Positions 12,657 through 26,400 of a DNA stretch of 64,000 bases are shown here, piece by piece (position 1 is the stretch's first letter; each line of letters opens with the position of its first letter). This stretch comes from Mansonella perstans (lineage: Eukaryota; Nematoda; Chromadorea; Rhabditida; Onchocercidae). A model generated the notes under the pieces. It made no database searches. It was not told where the DNA came from and saw nothing but the letters and a program-made list of their open reading frames with translations. The stretch covers positions 51,967 through 115,966 of the forward strand of contig JBAMDO010000184.1 in assembly GCA_037074765.1 (NCBI GenBank). Direction: 5' to 3'. The position numbers and the translations under genes were made by a program.

Positions 12657-15600
12657 ATGTCGAAATCTTCACCAGAAATGTTCAAATCTATTGTACTTTT
12701 TATATTCGTTACATCAGTGGGATTTCTCGAAGGTATTACTGCAATAGAAAGTAAAGGTAAGTATATACTTCTTACAATTAATTTCTTAGAGTATTCATTT
12801 ATCTGAGAATTTATCGCTATTCATTTATTATCAGAGTTTTAATCGATATTATTTTCTGCAATTTGAAGTGAAATCTGTCAAATTTTTGTCATTCAAAAAA
12901 TGACTTAGCTAAAACTGCATTTTTTATTCCTTAGAAACATAACATTCTAAATGGAAATCTGTAACTAAGTAGATTTTTAAAGTTAGTTCTAATAATTGTT
13001 GTTAGATTTTTATACATCTATTCTTTTAAAGTCGACCAGATCATGATCGAAGGTGAATTCTTGGGTAATATTTTGTGGGTTGCATTGATTTCGATTTTGC
13101 TATCAGCTAATTATGCAATGAGCAAGAATTCGAAACGTTTTTGTCTTCCTAATAAAGCTAAATATTTGTAGAATGCTCTGCGGAAAATCAATATAAGTGC
13201 AATAACGGCAAATGTATCTCCCTTACATGGCGCTGTGATGGTGATGAAGATTGTCCGGAAGGTGATGACGAAGATCAGTGTGGTAAGTATATTTAAATTA
13301 ATCTGTAGTTTAAAGTTCTACAGTCCATGTTTTGTACGCAAAAACATTTTTGTGAAGTTTTTTGTAGTATGTGCTGTTCGGGATCGCTGATTCCTGCTTT
13401 TTTTTTGAAATGAAAGCAGTTTTTCGAAGAAAAACTTGTTTTATGTTCAGATTTGTATTGATCAATGTTTCTTTATCACATGATTTTTTATTTCAGCACG
13501 AATAACGTGCAAACCAGATAGAGAATTTGAATGTTTTGGTGAATCTACCAGTCTTCCGTTATATTCTGCAAAACTCCGAGATTATCCACCACGTTGTATT
13601 CCGAAAACATGGGTATGTGATGGAGAACCTGATTGTCGTGATGCATCAGATGAAAAAGGATGCCGAAGTTCGTACATTTTGTTCAAATATTCAACATTTA
13701 ACATCGATTGCTTTATAAGCTAAATACATGAAAAATTCATTCTATGTCTTTCCAGCCGTAAAGAGGCAAAAAAACTGTAAATTTCACAACGGTCGACATT
13801 GATACTTTTTTTTATCCAAGAAAGCGTTTTGTAAGGAAGCCTTGTACTGTATAAAATTTTGTAAACTGTAAAACTGAGGAAATTACTTCAACATCAGGCT
13901 CTGCTCATTGCTGATCTAAAAGTGTGTTTTCTTATCTTAGAGTCGGTCCTTCATTATCAAAAATAAACAGAAATACACTGAATAATAAATACTTATTCAG
14001 TTTCAAATATTAAAATTAAAGTATGAAACATTCTTATCGTTTTCAGACACAACATGTGAAAAGGACCAGTTTGTATGCGAAGAATACAAAGGTCATGCTA
14101 GAATGTGCATCCCAATGGCATGGAAATGTGATGGACAAAATGATTGTGTTGATATGTCAGATGAAAAGGACTGCCAAAAGACAAGGACTTGTGGCACAAA
14201 TGAGTTTCAGTATGAATTTTTACATATTCATTGTCGACCACCTTTTTTCCTCTCGTTCTTAGTTCTTGTCTTTGTCAGTGCTGTGGTCTAACAGCGATCA
14301 TGTTTCATTTCCTCAGTCTTGTTATTTATTTGTATGAGAGAAATACGTTTTAATTTTTTAACGTCTCATATAAATATCTAGATGCCAAAACGGTGTATGT
14401 ATATTCAAAAATTGGCTTTGTGATGGTGATGATGATTGTGGTGATGGCTCGGATGAAGATCACGATAAATGCCCAAATATGACGTGTGATGCTACAGAGA
14501 AATTTCAAGTAGGTTTATCTGAAGTTATTTTCACCTAAGTTACTAATAACTGTTGTCTTAATTTTAAACTATCACTGTTTTTTTTTTTTTTTTTACTTTT
14601 GATAAATTATCATGTAGTAACTGCGAAATATGATTGCAGTGTCGATCGGGTGGAACATGTATTCCTCGGATGTGGGTTTGTGATGGTGAAGCGGACTGCA
14701 AAGATCATTCGGATGAAATGGATTGCTCAGATAATAGCGCAGTTATAAGTCATAATCCACATACGGTTACATGTCATCATAGCTTTGTGAGTTTTCGATT
14801 TTACTATTTCTTACATTTGCGAACGTTCTAGTCCTTCAAGAATATGGTTTATGAAGTTGCAATTGCAGACATGCATGAATCCTGTATAAGCATGTTTTTT
14901 AGAAAGTAATGCTTTTCGCATTAGTAACTGGAAATCACATTGATGTCTGCAATGCTTAAGTATTAAATAACGTTAATATTTTCACCTCATCATGCACTTG
15001 TTGATGTACTGTTATTTGTGATTTCAAGAGGGGCGGTCCACGGTATGAAAATATGAAAGGCAGTACATGGTATGAAAGTAGTGTTAACAAATGGCTAGAA
15101 GTTTCGAGTAAAAATTCCCTAATTCATCTCATCTTTTATTATGTAATTTCCAATAGTCGTACCATATTATTATTGTGCCACTGACTGAACTTGCATCAAA
15201 TTTTATCTGTATGAGAAGTTGAAGTATTTGATGAATATGTTAAATTTTCAGGAATTTCCATGTCGAAACGGAGGCCACTGCATCAATAAGGCGTGGAAAT
15301 GCGACGGAGAAATGGATTGTGCTGATGGTTCTGATGAAGAGAACTGTAACACTTTGCTTTAAAAACATTGAAAATTTGGATTTGTAATTTGATATTACAA
15401 ATCTACAGTTGCTTTATCAGCGATCATCTATTTTTTAAAATGATGTAATTTGAAGTACTCAAACCTCATTTAACATACTGATGATATGAATGACTATGAT
15501 TTTATGGAAGGGTAAAATCTGTGTAATTTAAATCAACATATATTTGTTCCGTTTATTCTTGAGGTGACAAGCGTACTTGTACGGCTGAAGAGAGAACATG

Positions 15601-18600
15601 CGATGTGGGAAGATGTATTCCGCAAAAGAAGTGGTGTGATGGTTACGAAGATTGTGCTGACGGAATTGATGAAAAAGATTGCACGCCATCTGCCAAGGGT
15701 ATGTTATATCTTTTGCTTTTGTGGCAATGGCGAAACGCCATTGAAGATTAATGTGGTTTATAAGATACTAAATTCGGGAGTCTTTTTTGTTTATTTGTTT
15801 CTACAGTATTTGTGCATGATATGACTTGACTTGCTTCTTTCTGAGGCACAAAACAATTTTGATAACGTAAGTCGATTAATACTCTGTTTAAGAAATGCCT
15901 TTAATTAATAAACTTTCTCGCAAAAAGATTGCGATACTGACTCCCATTTTTTTGGGAAATCAGTTAATCTTGGCTTAATCTTCTCTGTTTTAATCACTAG
16001 ATTTATTTCGAAATATTTCCTTTAGAGGAAAAATGCGACGAAAATACGGAGTACCGTTGTCCGGAAACTCCTTTACAGTGCATCAAACTGGAAGATTTGT
16101 GTGTTGATGGAAAACCGAATAATGACTGTTTGCGATCTGTTTGTTCATCAAGTTTAAATCTAAGTGAGGAAATACTTTTATTCGTCATTTAAAAGTTATG
16201 TTGAAACTCAGAGTCTAATTTAACATTTCTTAAGATTGTTTGCATTACCATTTAATCTTCCAAGATAGATCTTCGAAATTTATTTGGGCATTAATTTAAG
16301 ACCTAAGAATGAACGGGATATTTTTAGTGAGTAGAAGCATACATTTAAGTGAAAAAACGTAATGCTAATAAAGAGGAACTATACTAGTGCTATACATTAT
16401 CTATTGCACGATCCATATAAGAATGGGGAAGAATACGATAGGGATTAGTCTACCTTCAATAAATTGTTATGTCTCTTTGGACATAATAGATTTCTTCTTG
16501 CGTGCATTAACACTCAGAAGAGAGCAGTACTCTCTTTCAAAATAATTTCACACGGTCTTCCTATCAAGGGAATTTAATTTTTAATAATTTGATCTTATCG
16601 TAAACAGGAGAAGTGAGATTTCAAATCGGCGACTTAAATTTAATCAATGCATAGTTTTGAACTTTCTACTTTTAAAGTGGAAATATTGAAATTCGAGTCA
16701 GACATTTTTGTTATGTTGCCCAATAAGCAATCTTATAATATTGTTTTATCTTACATCTTTTAGTTTATTGCTGAGTTCTTTTTCAGCACTCTGTGACGAC
16801 TCATCAAACAATCATTGCAAATGTCGAACAACAAAGTTCAATGGTAGCATTTGCCATTGTCCTCGTGGCTTCGAACTAAAAGGAAGAAGTTGTATAGGTT
16901 GGTTTTGTTTTTTATAGAGTTATCTGGAAAGAGTCAAATCTCCTATTTTTTTATCATTTGATGAATTGCACAAATTTTAGCTGAGGTATTTTGAATTTTT
17001 GAAGGGTTCTTCTATATCATTATAAATTTCTACTGCAATTTGAAGTTGACCAATCTATGAAGGTAAATAAAATTATGAAAACTGATGATAGAAGTTTATG
17101 GTCGAGTGATAGACAATCCTGATTGCAAGAATAAATGTCTATTAGACCTAGCATTTCATTTTTCCAGAAAAAATCTTGCTTTTAAAGAAATATTACGAAC
17201 GGAACGGGACAGTACTGTTAATTCCAAACTAGAATACTTGAACTTCATGTTTTATACTTTAATCCTTTTTGTCATGCTTCGTGTTTCATCAGCAATTATA
17301 GATTTTGAGATTTTTGAAAAGTCTAATGTTGCTTGACTGAATATGTGAATGATACTCATTCCTGCGTTAAATGAAACTTTGAATTAAAGATATCGACGAA
17401 TGCTCTCAGATTGGAATATGTGCTCAAAAATGTATCAATGTGCCAGGTGGATATGTTTGTGAATGTTATCCTGGTTATCATCTTACGATGGGCAGGTTAT
17501 TTCCCACTTTTCTTGCATTATCTCTGCATAACAGTCGTTGATTTATACGTTTTTTTTTTCTTTTTTTTTAAAAAAAACGAGAAAAATAATCCTCTGCTAC
17601 TATTAATTTTAGAAAGCGATACCTGTATACTTGCAGATTAATTGGCAATACGAACAAAAGTGCTAGTATATGTCGAGCGAAGGGCAGTGATCCATTGTTA
17701 TTGCTCTCCAACAGAGCTACTATCCGAAGATTTGATTTGGTTACAAATAAGTATGAACCACTTGTCGCAAAACTTGATTCTGCGGTAGCGATGGACTTTT
17801 TGCATAGGTTAGCAAATTCCTCTTGTTTTTATGGGAAGTGTTACAGTTTGTTTTAATCGAGAAACCACTTTTGAAGCGTAGTAAGAAAGCGCTACATTGC
17901 ATGACGATATTAATAAAAATATATTTTATAATCCTTAACTGTTGGTAAATTTTTACTTGGAATTTATGAATTTAGAAATTACTCGGGAATTTTTTCACTT
18001 TATTTACATGAGATTAAATATGGAGATTTGTTCATTTTGAAAATGCACCACTACTTCTTTAAAATGATATTTAATAAGTTAGCTTGATATCAATATACTA
18101 AGGGACTGGTAGACTTTGTCAAAAATTGGCAATTAGTAAGAACTTGGAGTTAGTAGCTGTTTGAAGATGATTTTAGCAGTTAAATATTCCCATTGCTGTT
18201 CTATCTGACTCTTTAATATCCATTTTAATCTATTTAATTTTCTAGGATTTCATTTGAAGCTTACATTGAAATATCTTCAGATTCTGAGTTTTATATTGCC
18301 TGATACTGTTAGGAAACTGTAAGTTATTAATGAATGCTCGTGAGTTTTGGTGCTTAATAACTTCTTTTTTTGCTCGCTCCGATTTTCAGATTTGATTTGA
18401 AATTTTTCAGGAACGATACTCTAATCTGGTCAGATGTTTCACAGGAGAAAATAATGATATGCCATCTGGGTAAAGGACTGAGGACATTGCAAGATGTTCG
18501 TGGCTGTGCAGAAGGAGAGCATAATATAACTCTTATTGATAAGGATGTTTCTACACCGGATGGTTTAGCAGTTGATTGGGTTCATCAGTTGTTGTTCTGG

Positions 18601-21600
18601 ACTGATACGGGTCTTGATCAGGTAGGAAAAACTCATCACCGTTTTAATATAGCTGACTGAAATAATCCGAAGTTCAAGTTCCAATACTTGAGCAAGCTAT
18701 TAGTCCTTTAATTTCAATATTTGCAGATTAATGTTCTGGATTTAGTAACGCGTAAAAGACGAACATTGTTTTCTGAGAATCTTGATGAACCACGTGCAAT
18801 CGCCGTAGATCCACTGAGGGGATTGATTTTCTGGACTGATTGGGGCTTAAGTGCACGCATTGAACGTGCTGGTATGGATGGCAACAACAGAACGGTAATT
18901 TAAATGTGAAACTTTTAGGAATTTCAGTTATAATTTTCAGCGTTACTTTTTTGCAAATGTTTGTATTTATGAGAAATGTAGCTCGTAGATGGATGTCTAA
19001 TCGTTTATTAAGGCGACATACAAATTCTAAAAGTGTACTTTTTTCAAATGTATGTTTTCATTAAAATGTTCATTCTTTCTTCTAAAGAGAAAAATAGGAT
19101 GGAACTGTGTTATTTTTTAATAACTTACAATATTTTGAATGCTTAGAAGATGTGAAATTCTGTATATTAGAGAATATAAATCAAATAAGAAACTTTTTCA
19201 GGTGATAATTTCTGGTGAAATGATTCAGTGGCCAAATGGTTTGGCTTTGGATATCCTAGAACAAAGAGTTTATTGGGCAGATGCAAAAGTGAAATTGATT
19301 ATGTCTTGTGACTACTGGGGACAATATGTTAGACTTGTGCTTCGTTCACATGAACGTGTGAGACATCCATTTTCATTAACCGTTTTTGAGGAGCGTCTCT
19401 ATTGGACAGATTGGGATCATGAAGGAGTTCTTACTGCTAATAAATTCACAGGCAGCGATTTCAAGACTGTAAGTAACATTAATTATCATTGACCATGCCC
19501 GATTTTTAAGCTCTTTTCAGAATATTGTCGTAAATTTAAAATGAAATTTAGGAAATCTATACTCCGACATTTGTTAATTTAGAATGCCATTTGTTCAGTG
19601 TATAATTTAGGTAATGAATGGTGTTTCTGGCCCTATGACGGTTAGAGTTTATCATGAAATGGTTCAGCCTGATCATCCTAACAAATGCGCCAATCACGAT
19701 TGTCAGCATATGTGCCTTCCTAAGGCTCATCTCCGTATGTTTTTGAACTGGATTTCATTTAGTTAGTTTAATACAAAAAAAATTGTTTATGGTTAAATTG
19801 CATTCTTTTCATTGTTGGTTTTATATTTCACTGGTTTAATGCGATATCAGATAAAGCTTTTGAGAATTGGTCTAATTTGCTAGGCTTCACTTCGCATTAT
19901 TTGTCGATATGCTTTTATGAGTTTTTGTTGCTAGCTATTAAGAAAAATGAAGAAGCGCTTGGTATAACCAAATGAAGTTTTGAGCTATATTCTTCCAATT
20001 TTTAAAAACTGAAATTGTGAACACTCATAATATTTTCTAGATTTATTATTAACTGGCGATTAACTTTTCAGCCATCAATAAAGATGATCATTTTCATCTA
20101 AGAGGACGTCCATATACATGTGCTTGCATGAATGGTTTCATTGCAAACTTGGAAAATGAAAATTTTTGTGTTTTGGAATCAGCAGCCGCAGAAGGTGAGT
20201 TGCCATATGTTATCTTGCTTTTTATTCAGCTAATTTTCTATACTTTTTGAATTTTCTTTTAGGCCGAAATTCGAATGGATCGTCACCTTTTTCATTCTCA
20301 TCGGTGTTTCTGCTGCTTGTCGTGTCTATTTTAGCAATCGTGGTAAGTGGTAACTAACGATATTGATAGTAATAAATAACAAAGCTTAATCATTCTTTAT
20401 TTTATTTCACTGAGATGATGAGCTGGGGATTACCATTTATTTTTTTACAAGTTTTTCAGAAGTAAAGATAGAACATACGTGCCTTTCTGCAAATTTTTAT
20501 TTGCATGTTTATTTAAATCACAGTTAATTATCTATTTTCATACGTACTACGGCATCGTTTGACTTTATTTTCGTTTTGAAATAGATAATTTTTTAAGGGT
20601 TATATGTGGTATCGTAAGCGGCCGTCAACCTTTGCAGTGCTTCATGTGGATAATCCAGTGTATAGGCGTACTGTAGAAGAAGTTGACGCTGATATGGATC
20701 CATTTGCCGACGGTACAATACCTTCACATTTTTTTGGATCATTATTTCATTTAATTGCTGTTATTGATATAAGTAAGAGGAATAAACAGCAAAACATAGG
20801 GGTAAATAAAAAATGTAAATAATATGTTATGTTGAATTAATAATGACTTTTCGTGCATTTTGTGGGATTATTTTCTTTCCTCTTTTGCATTTTGCCGAAT
20901 TTATAAGCTCTTCATTAATTTTTACTGCGACATAGAGATCCTTTTATTGCTATAGTTGGTCTCCTTTTCAGCTACTGACAAGATATCCTTTAGATTTTGC
21001 AATTTTCTTAGCAAATCCAAATATTGGATGGTTTATGATTTTCGTTTTTATCAGTAGCGTTTTATTATGTAATTTTAGTTTTTTCCGTATGGAATAGAGG
21101 ACTTTTTATATGTAATGCGTAGGGAAAAAAATATACGTAAAAAATGTAGTAAAACTGCAAGCTTTATAAATTCAAATTTTCAGCTCCTTCAAATTCAAAT
21201 GGCATTCAGCGTGGCGTAAAACTTGTTATTGATCAGGAGCAACAATGGAAATATAATCCCATTAGTGCTCAGCCACCAACTGCATCAAATACTTCGTTGA
21301 ACATGCCGGTATGGTCATTATAACATGCTACATATGCCTGCATATCATTACTATATGAGAAAAAATATTAATTGTATTAAAAATATTAAAAAAATATTAG
21401 TAATAATACTTGCAGGAAATTCTCTTTTTTGTGTAAAGCAATACTGAGTGAAATTTAAAGCTATTTAAAAATAGAATTAGATGAGTTTTTCCAAGTATCT
21501 AAACTATTATTCAATTTAAGCAGTTAACGAATTTCGTCTTAAGTATCGTAATTGTTTACTATTTTCTATTCTCATGAGGCAAGTTAATTATAGATATCAC

Positions 21601-21766
21601 GCATCAGAATTATTTTGAATCTTTTGCTGTTTCATTTTCTTTATTTTTTAATTTGGAAAGTGCTTGGGTTATTTGTGATTTTTCAATCTTGTCTTAAATT
21701 TGAACAAATCTTATTTTGCAGACTGAATCAATGACTGCTCCGCTAACTTCATCAATGATTGGTTGA
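12657..21766 (+). CDS. rme-2: LDL-receptor family yolk (vitellogenin) receptor, RME-2 type, complete
   Basis: Twenty-one exons join with matching phases into about 943 residues: 12657-12756, 13172-13282, 13497-13667, 14047-14209, 14382-14508, 14640-14786, 15252-15345, 15564-15698, 16026-16163, 16787-16897, 17390-17495, 17637-17807, 18411-18621, 18727-18894, 19202-19468, 19611-19734, 20072-20194, 20263-20342, 20598-20712, 21184-21308, 21722-21766. In order the protein has a signal peptide; eight LDL-receptor class A repeats with the acidic CDG..DC..GSDE signature (the eighth divergent); an EGF-like domain and a calcium-binding EGF (DIDEC); a beta-propeller with FWTD, FWTD, YWAD and YWTD blades; a further EGF; a membrane segment near residues 834-850; and a ~93-residue tail with the endocytic motif DNPVY near residue 870. 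This is the classic LDLR order, and the length is close to nematode RME-2, which takes up yolk lipoprotein into oocytes. The ATG opens the only frame leading into the signal peptide. The RME-2 assignment over other LDLR members is inference from architecture and length. Confidence 0.93.
17613..17636 (+). other. Possible alternative 3' splice segment (24 nt) in the receptor gene
   Basis: Two in-phase acceptors precede exon 12: TTTTAG at 17607-17612 and TTGCAG at 17631-17636. The upstream one would add eight residues including a cysteine to the calcium-binding EGF. The downstream one keeps the usual six cysteines and was used in the model. Confidence 0.5.
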
Positions 21767-22197
21767 TATAATGATTTAGTTCAACAACAGTGAGAGAATG
21801 CTTATGGGTCACCTCACATTTGTGAAGATCTTGCGAATAATAGTGCATCTCTTAAGGTTTACCTTTTTACCATATATTTATCCCATTAGTTGTTCATTAC
21901 AGACAATTTTTGTTATTTCCTGTTTGGTGTATACGTTTGCCGCATATATGTTGTGCTTGAATGGGCCCTCTTCTTCGCTTTCTTTGACTGGAAAATATTA
22001 ATCGCTGTTAGTTAATGAGTATTACCCATAAAATACTGAAATTTTGAAACTTGGCTCTTTGTAAATCATAGATTTGTAAAGGAAGTAGATTTTGCTTTCA
22101 ATTTATTTTTCTTTATTCATTTTTTCTTGCCAAAAATTTTGAAATCATTTTAAGCATTGTTTTTCAGCTCCTTCCTTTGGTGATAACTTAGTAGCTC

Positions 22198-22234
<37 letters not shown>

Positions 22235-23421
22235 ATTTATTGCTTAACTAAGTAATGCAAATTTTATTTAGGCCTACATCATTCAAATTCCATTTTTATC
22301 ATAATGAAGAGAATTTTATCATGAACATTCAATTTTACCATGTAATTGTTTCGCTTTTTTATCTGCATGAAATTTATTACCAGTAGTTTAATTTATCACC
22401 TATATGGAAAAAAAACTGCAAATGTAAGAATTTGTCTTATCAGCAAATCATAACTCTACTGTATATTCAGAGACCTGTTGAGGTATGCATTTTAATACTA
22501 AGCTTTTCCATTATATTAACTTTTCCATTGTTAATGCACTACTATCGCTACCGTTTACTATTTGCCAATCATATTATCTTTCTTGTTTGTCCTTTAGATT
22601 TAGCAGTATCTTTTCCTCACAACTTCTCTTATTATTATTTTTCTGTTTATTTTTGATTTCCTTGAGCACTTGTCATATCAAAATTGTAGATGTTCTTTTT
22701 TGATCAGGTTCGGTGGGTACTACTTTCTTGTACTTTTTTATTTTTGATTTCTTTATTTCCGTGTTTTTTGTGGGATTTTAAAGTTAATTTGTTAAAATGA
22801 GAATTATGAAATGATAGCAGTAATTTATTCTCATATATTTTTATGAAAAATCTGAAACAATATTTGTAAACATTATCATTGATATCTGCCAATGGTTTTA
22901 TGATATCATCAATTATCAAGCTTGCTGTAATTACCTGTATTCATTTACAAAGTAATCTATATATCATAAACAAAACTTTTTATTTTTTAATTTTTAATGT
23001 ATACAAGTGATTAAAAAGATATATGATGATACATTATTGCTACATTATCTGAGTGATTCTTTTTTTGAAATAGCTATTTTGCACATTTGTTATATTTTGC
23101 TCGTTCATTCTGAAAAGGAAAATGTAAATCATTATTTTCAAATTAATTATTCTCCTGTCATCCTTCCTATATTGGTTTATTATCGTTTATTTTTGGTGAA
23201 TTATGATGATAGATATTTGAAAATTCCATCATCCTTAACAGTAGGATAAATGTATATGTTCTGGGAAATATTTAGTTATGCTCTAATTACTTTGACCCAA
23301 AAAAAATGCATAGTAGAGTAATATGTTAGTTAAAATGAATAGAAAGATATTTCTAAAGTTATAATAATTACATGAAGTAGATTGTACAAATTACTTGCTT
23401 TTTTTTTCCGTCTTAATACTT
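21767..23421. other. Convergent 3' flanks of the receptor and low-complexity genes
   Basis: No exon set is seen. The interval separates two convergent genes and should hold both 3' UTRs. It contains the 34-base A run at 22200-22233. The ORFs here are hydrophobic, AT-driven and without splice support. Confidence 0.55.
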
Positions 23422-26400
23422 TTATTTTCTTGTCACTGTAACATTATTGATTTTCTTCTCTGTAGTATCATTAATAGTATTTTTTTTGCCAGATTTAGGA
23501 ATATCTTTTAGTTTCATTGTTGTTGTTGTTGTTGTTGTTGCAGCAGCAGCAGCAGCAGCAGTAGTTTCATTGATCTTTTCTAACCCTATAAATATAACGG
23601 TTTTTTTTTTAAATTTTTTATCCTGAAAATTTTTATCCTGAAGACAAGATACTAATTGTTTTTTTTTTTTTAATTTTATTTTAATAGTTATGAAATATAT
23701 GCATCGTAAAATTTATCAGTATCATGAGAAATATCATTTTCTTATCAACAGATAAGTTCAAATAATGACGAATATGTACTGCTAACCAGATTGTATTTTT
23801 TCGGTGGCGGTAGTAGCTTTTGTGATTTGTAACATCATATTATTCTCTGCTGTAACTTTTTTTGATGTGCTTTGTTTTGCCTGCAGAAAAATTGTCAGCG
23901 AATTCAATTATATTTTAAATTGAAACAAATTTTGTATTAATGAATTATGAAAGCTATCGATTATATCGGCGATCATACACACACACACACACATCTATCA
24001 TTTAAGATATCTGAGAAATTTAACACAAAAAATATAACCGCAAGTTAATTTTTCCTCTACTATAATTTGTAATGGTGATTGAAAAATTTTAGTTTTGGCA
24101 GAAATTGAAGATGATAGTTCTCAAATTTTGAACGGAGTGATAAGATGAAAATAATTAGAAGTAATTGGAAGTACTTTTTTTTTTGATGAGAAATATCTAA
24201 GCGTTATCTAAGAATTATTTAAGCAATTTATTGATAACCTGTTCAGGTTGTGAAACATTCTTCTGAACTATTGCTGATTCATTGGGTTTTTTTTGTGATA
24301 TATTCAGGTTTTGGTTTTTTCTATTCTGGAAATAATATTGGAGCAACAATTAGAATATAATGCTAATTAATGCAGAACTATCAATTGAACATTAAGAAGT
24401 GCCGAGTATTAATTACTGATTGTATAAATAACATTAATAGATATTAGGCAATAATCAAGTATACGAACTTATTAATGTAAACTTGGAATAATATGTTTTC
24501 CGCACATCAGTTTATTCTTATTACTCATTTCCTAGTAATTATTTGAAACAGTTAAGTTTACTTTCATTTATTCAAATTCAGGTCTTATAATTTTATGCGT
24601 TAGCCTAGTTGACTAATGGTTGTTGGATGGTTTGTCTCAGATCATATCTTTTTAAACACAAAAGAAAATCGATACCTTATGTTTTGTAAGTAATGTGGTT
24701 GATGATGGTAATGTAATAGGAATTACTGAAAATTTGATTCATTTTCAGAAAAATTCAGTGGAACATATTTTACTATCATTAACTATTATTGTGATAATAA
24801 AATCATTTATCATGATACCTTATAAATTCATATTGAAACACAATGAGTGATTCATTTTGCAAAATTAACAAACATTTTGTTTGCAATGAAATTTTTTTAA
24901 CAAACCAATCGTGGAAAAAAATTTAACCTTTATTATCGGAAGCTGAATTAGAGATATTTGAGATGTTGTCTTTCATCATACTGAAATCAAAATTGATATT
25001 ATCAATTCTTTTTTCTCACTCTTTCCCCTCTCTCTCTCTTTCTGAATTAGATATATTTGAGAAAGATTTATTTGTCTTTCGTCATGCTGAAATCAAAACC
25101 GATACTATTAGTACTGATACTATTGATACTACCAATTCTTTCTTTCTTTCTTTTTTCCTTTCTTTCCTACTCTCTATTTTCCTTCTTCTGTTGGCCTATA
25201 AAATAGTCATTTAATTTATCAATTTCTTAGTGAAAAATATTTAAAAAAAAGAAAATTTTCGTAGCAAAGATTTCATTGGATAAAAATTAAAATCCGATGT
25301 AAAATATACTATTTGTTTACAGATGAATAAAATAAATGAGAAAGAAAAACTTATAATAGGAACTGAAATAATGGAAGTGGAATTAAATAAGCGTGCAATG
25401 AAAATTTAAAAAAAAGAAAAAAGTTAAATTTGTTACAATTAATTATTTCAACATTTAACCTTGAGTCATGTTCTTGCTGTTGTTGCCTAGTATCTTTTGA
25501 TGATGATTGTTCAACTGATGAACTATATTGACTAAAAGTGCTTAAATTTGATGAAGCATTTTTCGTTGAACCATAATTTAATTCAAGTCTTGTCAAAAAT
25601 TCCGCAGCACGTAGAAGAACATTGCTACAATTACTGCAAGAATCAGTGTCTGAAATGAAATACTAAATTTTAAAATTTATTAGAAGCATACAACATACAT
25701 GTATTTATTATATAATTTGGAATTAAAAATTGAATGTTTTGCTTATTTATTTTTTAAATTTCATTTAATATATCTAATATATTCTAAAATATATGCATAC
25801 ACTTATTTAACTAAAAATTTAAGTTAAAAAAATTAATTTTTCTAAATAAGAACCAAAAAAAAACTATGAATTGAAAGTTGTAAATCATTTTTTTTACAAG
25901 TTCAAATAAATTAAATTATGAATTAATTTGAAATTAAAAAGTTTCTTCTGTGTAAGATTAATTTCAGTAACACTAAAGATCAATCAATTTACAAGAAGAG
26001 ATGTATAATGTGTGCAATGAAATTTTACATTCCTAGATTTCTGGATTTCTTGATTAATTTAATTTTGCTATCATAATGTTATTATTGCAGTAGCTCATTG
26101 CTAGCTGCGCTCATCTAATATTTATAATAGAAGTGATTAATATTTGAAATAATCAATTTATAAGTGGGGTAATTGTAATTAATATTTGTAATTGAGAAGG
26201 AAAAAAATTATAGTTTCAGGGAGAAATAAAAATGCAAAATGATGAAAGTGTACATTGATAATACAAATCGAAAATAAAATCATTTTTGGAAACCTCGGAA
26301 ATAATTCATTTGTGATGATTTACTAATTAGCTTAACAGGACAAGTGTTTGTTCCAGTTGATGAAGTTCCAATTACGGATAAATCTGTTTCTTCGGATGAT

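Noticed and set aside
14103..14291. Second ORF overlapping receptor exon 4
   Set aside because: It includes the true exon frame but runs on into the intron; it is not a separate gene.
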